This document shows, piece after piece, positions 34,054 through 45,992 of a DNA stretch of 64,000 nt. The translations under genes were made by a program, and so were the position numbers. Origin of the DNA: Rhytidiadelphus loreus. Its lineage: Eukaryota; Streptophyta; Bryopsida; Hypnales; Hylocomiaceae. The stretch is from NCBI GenBank assembly GCA_947034895.1, contig OX344765.1, positions 5,089,001-5,153,000 of the forward strand. Direction: 5' to 3'. The notes under the pieces were generated by a model, which saw only the letters and a list, made by a program, of their open reading frames with translations, had not been told where the DNA came from and searched no databases. The stretch's first letter is position 1; each line of letters begins with the position of its first letter.

Positions 34054-35732
34054 ATATTTCTATGAGATACTTACTTCAACGGTGGTTCTAGTTAATCGTA
34101 GTAGTATACAAGATGTAAGGCCCATAGTATAAGGGCCATAGTATATCCATACTCGCACAATGTAGTACTCTAGCAAAAGTTAGGGTTAAGATGTTGGCTT
34201 CTAAAACTATACCGCCTTGGCTGTGTATTGTACTACTATGCTTATGGACAACAACCTTCTATTGCTTTGGTTTTGAAGGTTTGGGCATACTTATACATTT
34301 GTAGCCTAAAATGTAATTGGTGAAATGCAAATACATTTGTTGTAATGCCTCGCACAATGATTCCATACACGGTCCCCACAAAATTGCTATCTTCAAATCT
34401 TTTAATGAATTTTTTCCTTTTGGATTTTTTTCTCATACAACATGTTTTTGTTTACATGGAAAAATTTGATTCATTCCATTCAGATTTTTTATGAGAAAGT
34501 TATGGACCATTTTGTTTGGCGGGCAACTTGAGTCTACAGCTTCTTCTTTTAAAAGTTGCTTGTAGGATTTGTTTCTCCAGGCAATTTCTACAATCTAAAA
34601 AAAATTAGGTCCGGTCACATAGTTAACTTCACTTGATAGCACACTCTCACCATTTTCATTTCATTTTAGAGATATTCATTATTTAAATTTTACAACTACA
34701 TCTTACCTACTTCTACTCAACAATTTCTTAAAGTATCCAAAATTGTTTTTGAAAATTGTTTTTTTCCCACACATAACCATAGGATCTTACACCTTACTAG
34801 TATGAGAATGTGTGGAAAAAATTTCAGAATTTTTCATCTTACAGATTGCAACTTTGCAAGATATCCGCATTTAGAGTGAAAAAAACAATTTTTTCAGCAC
34901 ATTGCTGGACTACATTATTTGACTTTTAACATTTTTCACTTTAATTTCTTGCACTACAGAGTTTTGAGCTTTAAACAAATATAGTGGAGAATTGAGTTGA
35001 GAGTCTAAATAAAAAAAAGGTTTTCAAAAAAACTTAATTTTCATTCTTAAAAAACTTGTAGAATAGAAGTACATATGAGATTGAATGAAAATCTATTTTC
35101 TTTCTAAGATAGAATTAAAATGCACTAATCCCCACGGTCAAATTGTTGTTGCAAGCAAACTAAACCATGTCAAACTTCTTTTCTTGAACAATTGCCAAAA
35201 TTGCGTTCCTAAATTAATCTTACAAGGTATTTTTCCCACCAGAAGCTCTAATTGCCCAATAAATAAGATTGTCCATAACTTTCTCATAAAATATCCAAAT
35301 GAAATGAAAAAAAGCTTTCCGGATAGACAAAATTATAATCTATGAGGGAAAAAAACTTAGAAAAATAAATTCAAATGCTTGTCACATTTTTTTGCTGCCC
35401 ATTCTCCCCTGCTTTGGAGTTTGGACTATATGGACATAACTTTTGTTCCCGGGCACCGAGTGGAAAAAAAGTTATATTACCACAAAGGTAATCGTTTTTT
35501 CTATCTTCAAATAAAGTTTCAAAAATTCAGTCCCAAATTTCAGCCCGTAGGTACCATCTCTGACATCCATTCTTGCAAAGACACCAAATTCATAGCCCTC
35601 GTATTCAAAATATAATAAAAACATATGTACATTTCAAAAACAAAGGTGTGAATTTCTTTATTCCACAAAACCTTTGGAAAATCAAAAATTGGAAGGCCAA
35701 ATTGTTTTTTTCTACCACACTAGATCCAACCA
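34054..35732. other. AT-rich intergenic between convergent genes
   Basis: This lies between the ends of the plus-strand RING gene and the minus-strand coiled-coil gene. A small direct repeat (AAGGCCCATAGTATAAGGGCC) lies near 34117. The rest is AT-rich with homopolymer runs. No gene is supported. Confidence 0.5.
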
Positions 35733-37223
35733 CTAAGCATTTTTTTCACTATTCACAAAGTCACTTTCTTTGGGCTCCGGTCTCATTCTTTGAAGTTCCG
35801 CACGGGTGGCACCTATGCCTTCATAGGCCCACTTGCGCCATTCCTTAAAATAAAGGATGTGGCGCTCCAAGTCCAATATGCCCTCGTGCAACAACTCTTG
35901 TTTTTTCTCCAGTAGCTTCACCAAATAAAAAAGCGTTGCTCTTTCTTCTGTATTGCTACCATAATCCAGAGCTAAAGCCAAGATGCCCTCTTTTTTGGCT
36001 TCTTTTAAGGCATCATCATAATATTCCATCTCTAGCTCACGTATTTGAAGATTCAAGCTTCTCCTTTCGCTTTGATGGGACCATTTATCATGTTGCAAAA
36101 GATCAAGTTTATTTTGAAGCACTACTAAATCATCGGAAATGTGTGCTCGCCCGTCTTCGATCTTCTTGAAATAATTTACTCTACTTTTGTTTAACTTAGA
36201 GTAAATCTTCTCATTTTCAGCAATGGCGTTTTCAGTCGCCTCTAACTCCTTCTTCAACCCATCCACAACAGTTGGATTCACTGGAAGATGTTGTACCTTC
36301 TCTTTCAAATTCATAAGATCCACTACTGTTGAAATCAAAGCTGCTCGTGCACTTTCGATCTTAGTGCCCAACATCTCTAAATTGTCTTCCGAATCATTGT
36401 CACTACTTCCGCTAGACCCAATGTCTGCACCAGAACGGTCCACATTGATCGGTACATGAACATCTTCGCTTTGTTTTTGAATCTTGGACAATGATTGCGG
36501 CTCCTCAAGCTTCCTCTTGCCCTTCTTGTCAACTTGAACGTCTTCAGCCGCCTCTTGTTTTTCTTTGCCAATGTCTTCATCGTCACTCTCAAAAGAATAT
36601 CCATCGTATTCATGAGTGTGCTCATCTGAGCTAGAAGTTGAAGACCATTGAACTTGGTCATCACCAACAGCCAACTTGCCAGGCTTTGCCTCTAAAAGCT
36701 TCTGATTTGCTTGAAGAAGTCCTTCTTCATCCAGCACTATCGGTCTGTCCGGGCGGTCACCGATAGGAAGCTCCTTCAAGGTTGTCCAATCTACCTTTTT
36801 CTTCAATTGAACTTCAACGTACACCATTTGCACAAGATAGAAAGAGAAGTTGTCATTTCGATAAGGCTGGGACTCCAAATAGAGTTGCTACCATACCTCC
36901 AAACACCTTCGCTGGAAGACAACACTCTTGCAGTAAGCCAAATTTGCCTTATTAGACTTCACGTGCAAAGGGTGTCGCCAAAACGGGAACAACTTGTTGA
37001 TGTGGCACCAATCCACATATTTGTTTACAGTTTCATATGTCCAAGGCTCTGGTTCTACTTCCCATCCCAAAAAGGCCTTCATCTTTGGATGCAACAAGAT
37101 GGGTACACGCTTCTTGCGAGGTTTGCCGCTCCTTTTACGATCCTTGTCACGAACTGCCTTTTTGTTGAGCCGAAGTCGGTATCTTGACATACTGTGTGGC
37201 GGTTGAGAGTCCTCGCCCTCCAT
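35733..37223 (-). pseudogene. WCHIxKxFP-module coiled-coil protein, one in-frame TAG
   Basis: The minus-strand ATG at 37221-37223 opens MEGEDSQPPHSM, a lysine/arginine-rich stretch, then the shared module (EPEPWTYETV, WCHINKLFPFWRH, NKANLAYC, QRRCLEVW). TAG at 36888-36890 falls where the paralogue has Gln or a similar residue. The same frame continues without a shift (QLYLESQPYRNDNFSFY, VDWTTLKEL), so a single nonsense change separates the two parts. Downstream are an acidic region and long heptad-like helices (ENEKIYSKLNKSRV, RRSLNLQIRELEMEYYD), ending at 35733. No RING is present. It is a paralogue of the genes at 31547 and 46597. A nuclear, DNA- or protein-binding role is only inferred from the basic N-terminus. 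Confidence 0.7.
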
Positions 37224-37258
37224 AACGATCACTTCGTCTCAAAAGTAGCCAACTAAGT

Positions 37259-37295
37259 ACTATGCGGTTTAGGGTTGCAAGCCTAAACCGTAGGT
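37259..37295 (-). promoter_or_regulatory. Palindromic telo-box-like site upstream of the coiled-coil gene
   Basis: GCGGTTTAGGGTTGCAAGCC followed by TAAACCGTAGG forms an imperfect palindrome 35-70 bp upstream of the ATG. AAACCCTA telo-boxes are known cis elements in plant promoters. The same GCGGTTTAGGGTT word is duplicated upstream of the paralogue at 46597. Confidence 0.5.
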
Positions 37296-37440
37296 GTAAA
37301 AAATGCTAAACGTAATCCTATCACATTTAACATTTACAAAAATACAATGTTCTCGTGAAACACCCTATGTCATCCAAGCGTGAATAAAATGAGCCGTGCA
37401 AAGGGACAAAAATCCCCCCCCACAACTCAAACCCCCAGCT

Positions 37441-37490
37441 TTTGTGCACGCATTCAGCCACGTCAGCAGGTGAAAGACAGTGCGCAGAAT
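37441..37490 (-). promoter_or_regulatory. Conserved cassette block upstream of the coiled-coil gene
   Basis: Read in gene orientation it contains TGCGCACTGTCTTTCACCT and then TGGCTGAATGCGTGC, and is preceded distally by array B. Matching blocks lie at 41281-41325, 43234-43280 and 46378-46425. Confidence 0.7.
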
Positions 37491-37504
37491 GCCAGGGAAA
37501 ATTT

Positions 37505-37845
37505 AATGGCGACTGCGGGTGGAGGAGAACGCTGATGTACCCGAGGTTGCCCCTGGGGCGCGTGTCGGTCCTGAAGTGGGGCGAGTGCGGGTCCGGAAGT
37601 GGGGCGACTGCGGGTCAGCGCAAGTGCTCTAGGGCGACCGCGGGTCCTAGAGTGGGGCGACTACGGGTCTGGACAGGTGCTCCAACGCGACCGCGGGTCG
37701 AAGGAGCCCGGGCGAGTGGGCGACCGCGGGTCCAGGGCGACTTCGGGTCCAGGGCGACTGCGGGTCCTAGGCGACCGCGGGTCCAGGACGACCACGGGTC
37801 CACTTTGCGAAGGCGACCGCAGGTCCTGGGCGACAGCGGGTCCAT
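37505..37845. repeat. GC-rich 14-mer array B
   Basis: Repeated GGGCGACTGCGGGT and GGCGACCGCGGGTCC with variable spacers on the plus strand. This is ACCCGCAGTCGCCC in the sense of the minus-strand gene at 35733-37223, which starts about 280 bp away. Confidence 0.9.
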
Positions 37846-37859
37846 CTATTAATGCATGG

Positions 37860-39598
37860 ACTTTTCTTTTCTTTCTTAGTACATGTTTATAGATTGTGAT
37901 ATTTTTTTCCATTTTTCCTTGCGCTGGGAAAGTGGCGATACTAAATGTTACGAAGGGGCTCCAAGCTTCAACATTCATCCACGTACTGGATAGAAAATGT
38001 GATACTAAGTATCTAAAATTCTATTTTCATTTACATTGTGGCGATTTCATCGAAGACTTTTCTAGAAGTTGAAGTTTTTCTAGCAATTTCATCCAAAATT
38101 TTCCTAAAAAATTCCTATAGCTTATAGCTAGCCTAAATTTTTTGTTGCTTTTGAGCACCAAATCTCAAGGGAAAAAAAAAGGATTGTGAGCTCAATCCCA
38201 TTTGTGTTGCAAAATTTATGGAATACTAGTTTATACTTTATACTATATTTGGGGAGCCATTAGGGTTGAGGTCGGTTGTGGTACAAATGGATTCCTTATT
38301 GATTATCTGAACAAAAGTTAAATCTTTGCAATTGTTTTAGAAGAAGTTGTTGTTAACTAATTTTTTTCTTATTAATTAATTTCATTGTTAATTCTTAATT
38401 TTATTGTAAATGACTTATTTCATTGTTAATGACTAATTTTATTGTTAATAACTAATTCAATTGTTAATAACCAATGTTATGATTATTAACCATTGCAATT
38501 GTAACAATAATGTCTTTGTAATTGTTTTGACATGAGATGTTCATTATGTATTTTTGGATGTAGACTCAAATTACATACTATGTTACACACACTAATTTTG
38601 GTAAATTACATGCCTAATAACTAAATTTCTTGTACGGACACAAATCTATAAATGAAAGTCATTGTTGGACTTATATCATACTCCAACCATCTATGAAAGA
38701 ATGTGTGTTTTTATCAATTTGGATGACATATACCAAAAAAAAGAATATGGTAGGAAAACATTATGCTACTAGGAATAATATATATGGTAAAACCAGATTT
38801 ACATTTATTATTGAATTCATCCAAGTTTTCTCGAATTGCATGTTTAATAAATGACAAAGATTATGGCTACATATCTTTTTTGCAATATCCACTCTTGTTT
38901 CATTGTCTCAAAAAAAAAAGGGGTCGCAAGAAGTCAATGAACTTCTTTTTTCCAAATAAAATAAATAGGAAGAGAGCGAAAAAGGTTAAATAAATAAATA
39001 AAAACATCTCTCATCTATTTTGAAATAGGTAAAGTACGAATAAAAAGGAAAAGTCTAAAAAAGTCTAAAATGTATGTTTCCTATATTTGAATTAGAATAA
39101 ATAGGAAAAAAAAAAAAACTTGCTTTTATTTTTGGAAATAGAAAAAATAATAAGAGAATGTAAATGATGTATGACTTACATTTTTTTAGGGATTGAAAAA
39201 ACAACTATTTGAATTCAATGACCATGAAAGTAAAACTCCTTTCAAGTGCATACTAGCACATTTTATTCAAGAAATAATACAAGTCTTCAACATCAATTAC
39301 CAACTAATTTATTTTCATTTTCTTATTTTCCTTGCGTCTATTATATACTACGGAATCAAAAAGGACCAAGAACATTTGAATTCAAAAGTTGTTACACTTT
39401 GCATAACAATGTGTAAAAGGCCATATTCAATATATACAATTTGACAAATAGCCCATTGAGTAATTGTTTTTCTAAAGACAAGGCGCGTAGCATAAAATTC
39501 CTTCATATATTATAGGAAAATATTACAAAGTAAGCAACACATAATTGGCCACCAAGCTCATTGCTTGCACCACTAAACTCTTGCTCTAGACTATCCTA
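37860..39598. other. AT-rich intergenic with degenerate repeats
   Basis: No gene is supported. At about 38350-38500 a degenerate unit of about 25 bp (TTAATGACTAATTTTATTG) repeats several times. Homopolymer A/T runs are frequent to 39180. Confidence 0.5.
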
Positions 39599-41191
39599 TT
39601 ACAAAGGTGAGTCTCGCAACACCAATTCGGGGGGCATCATGGACCATGGTGGAGACATAAGGGAATTTGTGATCTCTATACACGTTGGTCTCTTCTTTGG
39701 GTCAGTGTTCACGAGTTCACGCAACTTCATTCCAAAGTACATTGATCCCTCGCGGCTCTTGAACAAATCCTTGTCCCAATCGTCCATATCACCAATTCTC
39801 ATCCATTCGGTCAACTTCCCAATAGAATACGAGTCTGACTGTTGCGTATATTTATACCGTTGCTGCATGATCGGTATACTTGTATCAGAATTTGGAGGTC
39901 CATATGCATAAAACAACTCCGGGGCAACCCACTAACGACCTTCTCGGTATTGATCCCTCTCGGCCTCAGATGGCTTTCCAAAATGTGAAGGCGCGTTTTC
40001 GTCAAAACGACTTGATATTCCAAAATCACAAATTCCAATGTTGATTATGTCGTTTGAATAATCCGGAAAATGCAACATGATGTTCATGGGAGATAAGTCA
40101 TTGTGTAGCACGCGGCACTTGTGCATGAGATTTGTCACATATACTAAAGTCCATGCCAACTTTGCCTTGTGCCTTCGGAAGAGACCAAGTTCTTTTTGTT
40201 TCTCTTTAGGAAGTCTTGTGGCTTTTTGCATTTCATGCCAGTCAATGGTTGGTGATACAGAACGATCTAAATGCCTCAACTCATTCAAATGGCCCCCATT
40301 CCACCACAAAGTGTACGCTTCATTCGTGCGAGAATGAATGGCAAAAAACTTAATGATGCCAGGGTGGTTCAAGGGGCATGCAAGGGCCTCCATGGATCGT
40401 TGCGCTCTCCCCTCGCGCGGGTTTATTGCCTTGGATACTTTCCCAGCAAAAGCAATGTAGCTTGGAATTGTATCCATTCCTTCAATGTGTACCTTACGCA
40501 CTTTTGCATACCCCCCTTCACGTTCAAAAGCACTAAGGGGCACCACTTTCGCTGTATCGGGGATCCACGTGATACACAATCCACCATCTCGTGCAAATGC
40601 TGCCTGCACCGCTGCATTTTTCCACTTAAAACCCCTTGCCAAGCATCTTGCCAATTTCTTCACTGCGTTGGACCACCACTCCATTTTTTGGCGGAATGCC
40701 TTGATGTCTTCTGATTCCTCTACTATCGGAAGAAACGGTCGATGTTCCTCCATCAATTTCTTGGTATTGAACATCACCGCTTTCAATGTGTTATCAAGCC
40801 ATTCAAATAGTCTCAAAGAATATGTCAAGTCAATGTCTGCGAAATCATCGGATCCCTTTAGCTTGGTTAAAATCCGTGCTTGTAAATCGTTTGGCAAGGC
40901 CACACTACCAGTTGTAGGACACCTCAAATAGCTTGCCTCCAAGAATTGTACACTTTTTCCTGCGTACCACTGGAGACACGCTTCGTATGCATATCGGGTA
41001 TAACTCGGGGGAGGATAGTTGGAGTCCTTGTCATGTGCTGACTTCTGCTTCTTGCCCTTCCGTCGCTCTTGACTCCCTCCTTCTTCGTTTTCATTTACAG
41101 CTATCGGAACCTCGAAAAAAATTGAATCATCGAGGTCCAGATCCCATAAAGACTTTCTCCTTGTAGTGTTGCCTTCATGTGGAAAAGCCAT
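39599..41191 (-). pseudogene. Protein kinase with HNDLSPMN catalytic loop, one in-frame TAG
   Basis: The minus-strand ATG at 41191 opens MAFPHEGNTTRRKS. An N-terminal domain of about 200 residues precedes the kinase fold. The nucleotide loop reads LSAFEREGGYAKV (about 219-231) and the ATP lysine is in IAFAGKVSKA (about K251). The catalytic loop is LHNDLSPMNIML (about 362-373) and the magnesium motif CDFGISS (about 388-394). TAG at 39932-39934 lies between YREGR and WVAPEL, just before the APE motif. The same frame then runs to 39599 with a normal C-lobe (SYSIGKLTEWM, DPKKRPTCIEI). All core kinase motifs are present, with HND in place of HRD. Array C and the conserved block lie upstream. It is a cassette member unrelated to the WCHI module. 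Confidence 0.82.
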
Positions 41192-41280
41192 GTTGTACTT
41201 AAAAACAATTCAAAACCGTAGTTCAAAATTCGTAGATTGAAAGGGTAAAAATTCCCCCCCCAATTGAAACCCCAGCCCAC

Positions 41281-41325
41281 GGGCACGCATCCAGCCACCT
41301 GAAGGTAGGTGAAAGACAGTGCGCA
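41281..41325 (-). promoter_or_regulatory. Conserved cassette block upstream of the kinase gene
   Basis: On the plus strand it reads GGGCACGCATCCAGCCACC, then GGTGAAAGACAGTGCGCA. Similarity to the block at 37441-37490 extends left through a C7 run (AAATTCCCCCCC here, AAATCCCCCCC there). Confidence 0.7.
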
Positions 41326-41394
41326 AGGCTAAAGTAAGGTGAGAATCAAAAGTGGAGCTAACGCTTAAGTACCCGAAGTCGCCTCAGGGCGCGT

Positions 41395-41885
41395 GCGTTT
41401 GGGTGACTGCGGGTCGGGAGGGGGCGACTGCGGGTCTGAAGTGGGGCGACTGCGGGTTTGAGGAGGGGCGACTGCGGGTCTGAAGACAGCGGGAATGGGC
41501 GACTGCGCGTTTTTGGAGCGTTGAAATGGGCGACTGCGCATCAAGGGCGACTGCGGATCGTGGGCGACCGCGGGTACCAACTAAAGCATCCTGAAACTTG
41601 CACACGCGGTCGCCCACAAAGAAGTCTCTTCGACCCACAGTCGCCCCCTACGCACAGTCGCCCCACTGGAGATTGAGTTTGCATTTTCCAAAAAATCAGT
41701 CTCCCTCCTTGACCCGCAGTCGCCCCCTACGCGCAGTCGCCCTACTGGAGATTGAGTTTGCATTTTCCAAAAAATTAGTCTCCCTCCTTGACCCGCAGTC
41801 GCCCCCTACGCGCAGTCGCCCTGATTCAAATGTGTTTTTTGCTTCGTCGATGACCCGCGGTCGCCCCTGACCCGAGGTCGCGCTA
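41395..41885. repeat. GC-rich 14-mer array C (inverted halves) with 79 bp tandem units
   Basis: 41395-41575 carries GGGCGACTGCGGGT. 41630-41885 carries the reverse orientation. The second half includes two copies of a 79 bp unit (41665-41823) combining GGAGATTGAGTTTGCATTTT with GACCCGCAGTCGCCCCCTAC. The gene-proximal half is in sense with the kinase gene. Confidence 0.9.
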
Positions 41886-42539
41886 AACCAACAACCAATC
41901 TGACCCAACACTAATTAGCATCTGTAGCATATTCTAATTGATTTTTCCTTATCTCACATACTAAATTGGTAATAAATGTTAGGCGTCAGTTCATATCAAA
42001 GACATAGCAAGGCAATGGAAGAATTATTCTCACAATGTGAAGGGTTTCCCAAACCCTAAACCCTAGACCCTAGACCTTGGAAAACAATAATACAACTTTT
42101 ATCTAGAATCAAATCCTTAAACCTACATAAAATACTTACACATCCTACACGAGATGTAGTGTTTTAGACCTAAAACAGAATCATGTCTTTTTTGTCTTGT
42201 TGAATTTGTAAACAAAATGGAGGAAGTAACATATGATTAAAGGGAATTAGAAACAATAAGGGAGAGGTCCCAAAAAAAACACCATCTCGTGAATCATGCC
42301 CAAATAAATCTAATCATGCCCAAATAAATCTAATTACACCTCCCCACTATTAGAATGTACATAAAACTTTCATTTGGAACTTCTTGCCAAAGGAGTGTTG
42401 GAGAGCTAATGCAAAACCTAGGATTTGTTTATCTTGTTGAATTTGTAAACAAAATGGAGGAAGTAACATATGATTAAAGGGAATTAGAAACAATAAGGGA
42501 GAGGGGTCCCAAAAAAAAAATTAATCTTGTGAAACATGC
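41886..42539. other. Intergenic with direct duplication and telomere-like tract
   Basis: CCCTAAACCCTAGACCC near 42053 is telomere-like. A segment of about 115 bp (beginning TTGTTGAATTTGTAAACAAA and ending in an A-run) occurs at about 42195-42310 and again at about 42429-42545. CATGCCCAAATAAATCTAAT is duplicated near 42297. No gene seen. Confidence 0.6.
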
Positions 42540-43195
42540 CCATACCCGCAGTCGCCCAAAGCGCAATCGCCTTAGAACCCCAGGTCTGATTTTGGAAGTG
42601 ATCTGGGGACCCGCAGTCGCCCCCTACGCGCAGTTGCCCTGATGGAAGGGGGGAGATTGCATTTTCGAAATTTCTGGTGTCTCCCACCTTGACCCGCAGT
42701 CGCCCCCTACGCGTAGTCGCCCTGATTGAAGGGGGGAGATTGCATTTTGAAATAGTTAGGTTGCTCCCACCTTGACCCGCAGTCGCCCCCTACGCGCAGT
42801 CGCCCTGATAGAGGGCGGAAAAGTATTTGGTGTCTCCCTCCCCTTCCATATGGGCGACTGCGCGTAGGGGGCGACTGCGGGTCAAGGAGTTTGCATTTTC
42901 TCCTTGACCCGCAGTCGCCCCCTATGCGCAGTCGCCCTGATGGAGGGGGGATTTTGAAATGTGTTTCCCCCTTGAGGACCCGAGGTCGCCCTAACCCGAG
43001 GTCGCCCTGACCTGCGGTCGCCCTAACCCGAGGTCGCCCTGACCTGCGGTCGCCCTCACCCGAGGTTGCCCTTGAAAGACGCGAGGGATCCTTGGACCGG
43101 ACCCGCGGTCGCCCCACGCGCAGTCTCCCCATGCGCAGTCGCCCTAGTATCCGTGTTAGGGTTAGCGCATGCGCCCCTGGCGACCGCGGGTATTT
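42540..43195. repeat. GC-rich 14-mer array D (higher-order)
   Basis: ACCCGCAGTCGCCCCCTACG plus CGCAGTCGCCCTGAT alternate with A/G-rich spacers (GGGGGGAGATTGCATTTT) in four or more higher-order units. One inverted segment lies at 42853-42890. After 42970 the variants shift to ACCCGAGGTCGCCC and ACCTGCGGTCGCCC. It lies upstream of the five-exon gene. Confidence 0.9.
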
Positions 43196-43233
43196 CATGG
43201 GCTGTTCCAGCCTGTGGTCCATAATTTTCATAA

Positions 43234-43280
43234 CTGCGCCTTGTAGTTCACCTACCTTGTAGTGGCTGAATGTGGGCCCA
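43234..43280 (+). promoter_or_regulatory. Conserved cassette block upstream of the five-exon gene
   Basis: CTGCGCC, TTCACCTACCTTGTAGTGGC and TGAATGTGGGCCC align with the gene-orientation blocks of the other cassettes. It lies about 420 bp upstream of the first coding exon. Confidence 0.6.
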
Positions 43281-43696
43281 ATGTTGTGGAGGTCTCGTGG
43301 TTTTTTTGGTTTCCCACAAACAGCCAACAATACAGCAGACACTTCTTGTATACTTCAATGAACCCAAAATCTTTTCCATTAGTTTAGGATAGTGAGAATA
43401 TCAAAGCCATTTGATGTAGAGGGCCTTGAAATGGCAATTGCATTCATTGTGGCAAAGTTGTTGAATAATAAGGATGCACACACAAATGGGTGTGAAGTCA
43501 CCAAAAAAGGGTACACTAAATTCACATTTAAAACAATTAGCAATTCAAATGAAAATGATTCATTTGGTTCTTCATTGATTCTCTTTCATTTTTGGGTGTT
43601 ATAATAACGTAGGGGGGCCTCAATTGTTATGTAGCCTATTCAAATTTAATTTTCTTGCATTGCTAATGATTAGTTATTTGGCTCCTTACAGGCTTA

Positions 43697-44707
43697 ATGG
43701 CAGGTGTTCAATTTAGCAAGTGCTCAGAGGAAGTCATAATTATTCTCGACCATGAATATTTCCGGTAAAAATTTGTTTAGTTTGCCTTTGACTTCCTTAT
43801 TGTCATCCACTTGTATTGTAGACAATGTCTTTTTAATAGGTGGGAGAATCACCATGACAATGACTATTCTATTGGAATTGATTTGTGATCTTTGAAATAG
43901 GATTAAGGACTTTTGGAAAGGCTACAAATTGTATTGCTTTGCTCATTATGGCCAGTGCAATGAGTCCAAAGGCCATTTCCAAGCCAGCAAAATGGGTGAG
44001 TAAAATATTGCCCTTCATTTTGTATAGGTGATTTGAATCCTTGAATAATGAAATGAACATGTATTAATGAACATTTCTAGTTGGATAGTTAGTGGTGGAC
44101 ATTTCATCTCACTATTAGTGCTTATTTGCTGTAGGACGAGTGATGTGTTTGATACAAAACACACGCGATATTGTTTGGGGAGCCAAATTTGATGAGGCCA
44201 TTAGGGAGGGGTGGGCCATGATGGAAGAATATGTGTGGGTTCGGCAAGGAAAAGATTGCACAAACCTCAGGTTCGGTTGTTCTAGTATAGAACTTGTATT
44301 ATAAGATTATATGCTAAAAATACCCATATGTAGTTGTTATGTTTTAATATTCATTGATATGGGGGGCCGGGAGATGTAGGGCTTTATTAGAAGAATTTGA
44401 GGATGTCGAGAAACTTTTCGAGTCTGAGAATGGATGCTTGTTGTTACAACTCATTAAGGTTAGTGCAATACCACAACACGAGTTAATATACTTGCTAGGT
44501 TAGTATTGTTTGTACCCCATTCTGTGAATATCATATGTACTAATGACAATTCCACCTTAGGATGATGAGTACGGGACGGAACGCGCATTTACACAATCTC
44601 TGAACGTTCAAATCAACACCACGGATATCTTTGAGCAGACCAATAATAGGTTAAACCAAGCTCGCGCAAACTTGGACAACCTTGTGCCACGAGCAAATCG
44701 TTCGTGA
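43697..44707 (+). CDS. Five-exon gene for a 174-residue protein, unidentified
   Basis: Exons 43697-43764, 43901-43995, 44135-44270, 44380-44458 and 44561-44707 join in phase at every border (acceptors AAATAG, CTGTAG, GATGTAG, CCTTAG; donors GTAAAA, GTGAGT, GTTCGG, GTTAGT). They give an uninterrupted 175-codon frame ending TGA. The protein starts MAGVQFSKCSEEV and includes DFWKGYKLYCFAHYGQCN, TRDIVWGAKFDEAI and EGWAMMEEYVWVRQGKDC. A charged helical stretch (LLEEFEDVEKLFESENG) and an Asn/Gln-rich tail (FEQTNNRLNQARANLDNL) follow. No single exon is long, so the gene is easily missed. I do not recognise the family. An extra 5' exon is possible because a good acceptor precedes the ATG. Unlike its neighbours it has no visible break. 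Confidence 0.7.
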
Positions 44708-45990
44708 CTAGAGACATTGTTGTGGTGCATCAAACGGCAGCCTTGTACTATGGCATAAAACCCTATTTTGATTTTTGAGTTGGGATCATAAAAAGAAATA
44801 AGTTATTTATGAAGATAATAGTACTAAAGTCATGCTAGACATGTGAAATAGCAATGTGCTTGACAAAGAACTTCATTTTACATTTCTATACTATGATTTT
44901 GCTAAACAATGCATGGATTGTTTATCTCAGATGGATGATCATATTTTGCTAAACAGTCCATGGTATATGAATGTTTAATTGATTAGTGCCCAATACTTTA
45001 ATGGTTTATATATGCGACCCCTCCCAAAAAATATATACCCATAAATGTGACCCCCCAATAAAATATATACCCATAAATGTTGTGGCTTGTTATTCTTGGT
45101 TCACAAGTTTGAAATCCCCAAATATTGAAAATGTACAAATGTATGCCCTTCATTTAATCCCTTTGTTTGTAAATATGATGGCTACACTTTTAATTAATAT
45201 GAAACAAGTTTTATTGTTTGGATACCTATGAATGTACAGATAAATAAAATTTGAACAAAACTATGAAATAAAATTTGAACAAAACCATGAAATCAACTGG
45301 GAAATAGCTATGACAATTAATTGTGACAATTAGTTCCCAACTACACCTTCACGGTGCTTGATGAAGCACATGATGAAAGTTATATGGGAGCTCATGCTGT
45401 CACACCCAATCCTTATGAGATATTTGAACAACCATCTTACTACACCTATCCTATGCATTGTATAATTGATTATATTGAGTTTTGTTCTCTCACGCAATTT
45501 ATAATGTGTCAATCACACTTGACCATAAATGAATAAAAGGTATTTATCCCTCAATTCCCAAACCCCTTCTTTTGGAGCTCTCCGAAAGTGGTCTACATTG
45601 ATCAAGAATCCCACATTCTTCATAGTTGGATCTTGTTTTACAATGGATTCACCATACAAATTCAAACTAAACATAATAGAGATTGCATTGGAAAATAAAA
45701 CGCAACCATGTGAATCATGGATGGTAAATTTCTTATGTTTGATTATTTTCTTATTGAAATTGCAGAAGTGATGTTAGGGTGGGAATCCTCTTTTTGCAAG
45801 TCAAATCTAATAAGTTGCAACAATAATTAATAAAATGGCTAAAGATACATAACCCAAATTTTTAAATAAAAGATGAAAAGGTGCAATACATTTTTATGAA
45901 GTGCATTGGTAACTAAAATTTATGTCCACAATTTTGTGTAAGAGAACTTCAAAGTGAAAGTCTTAGAGGTTCAGAAATTCAAAATCCCGC
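44708..45990. other. AT-rich intergenic
   Basis: No gene supported. A pair of about 30 bp repeats (AAATATATACCCATAAATGT) lies near 45030-45080 and a 26 bp pair (AAATAAAATTTGAACAAAAC) near 45240-45290. Confidence 0.5.
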
Positions 45991-45992
45991 CC

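Noticed and set aside
36888..36890. Intron at the RRCLEVW junction (GTATGG donor)
   Set aside because: The same frame continues through the stop with sequence homologous to the paralogue at 46597, so a nonsense mutation is simpler than an intron.
42707..43342. 211-codon minus-strand frame across array D
   Set aside because: Most of it is translated repeat. The N-terminal part covers the conserved cassette block on the opposite strand to the real gene.
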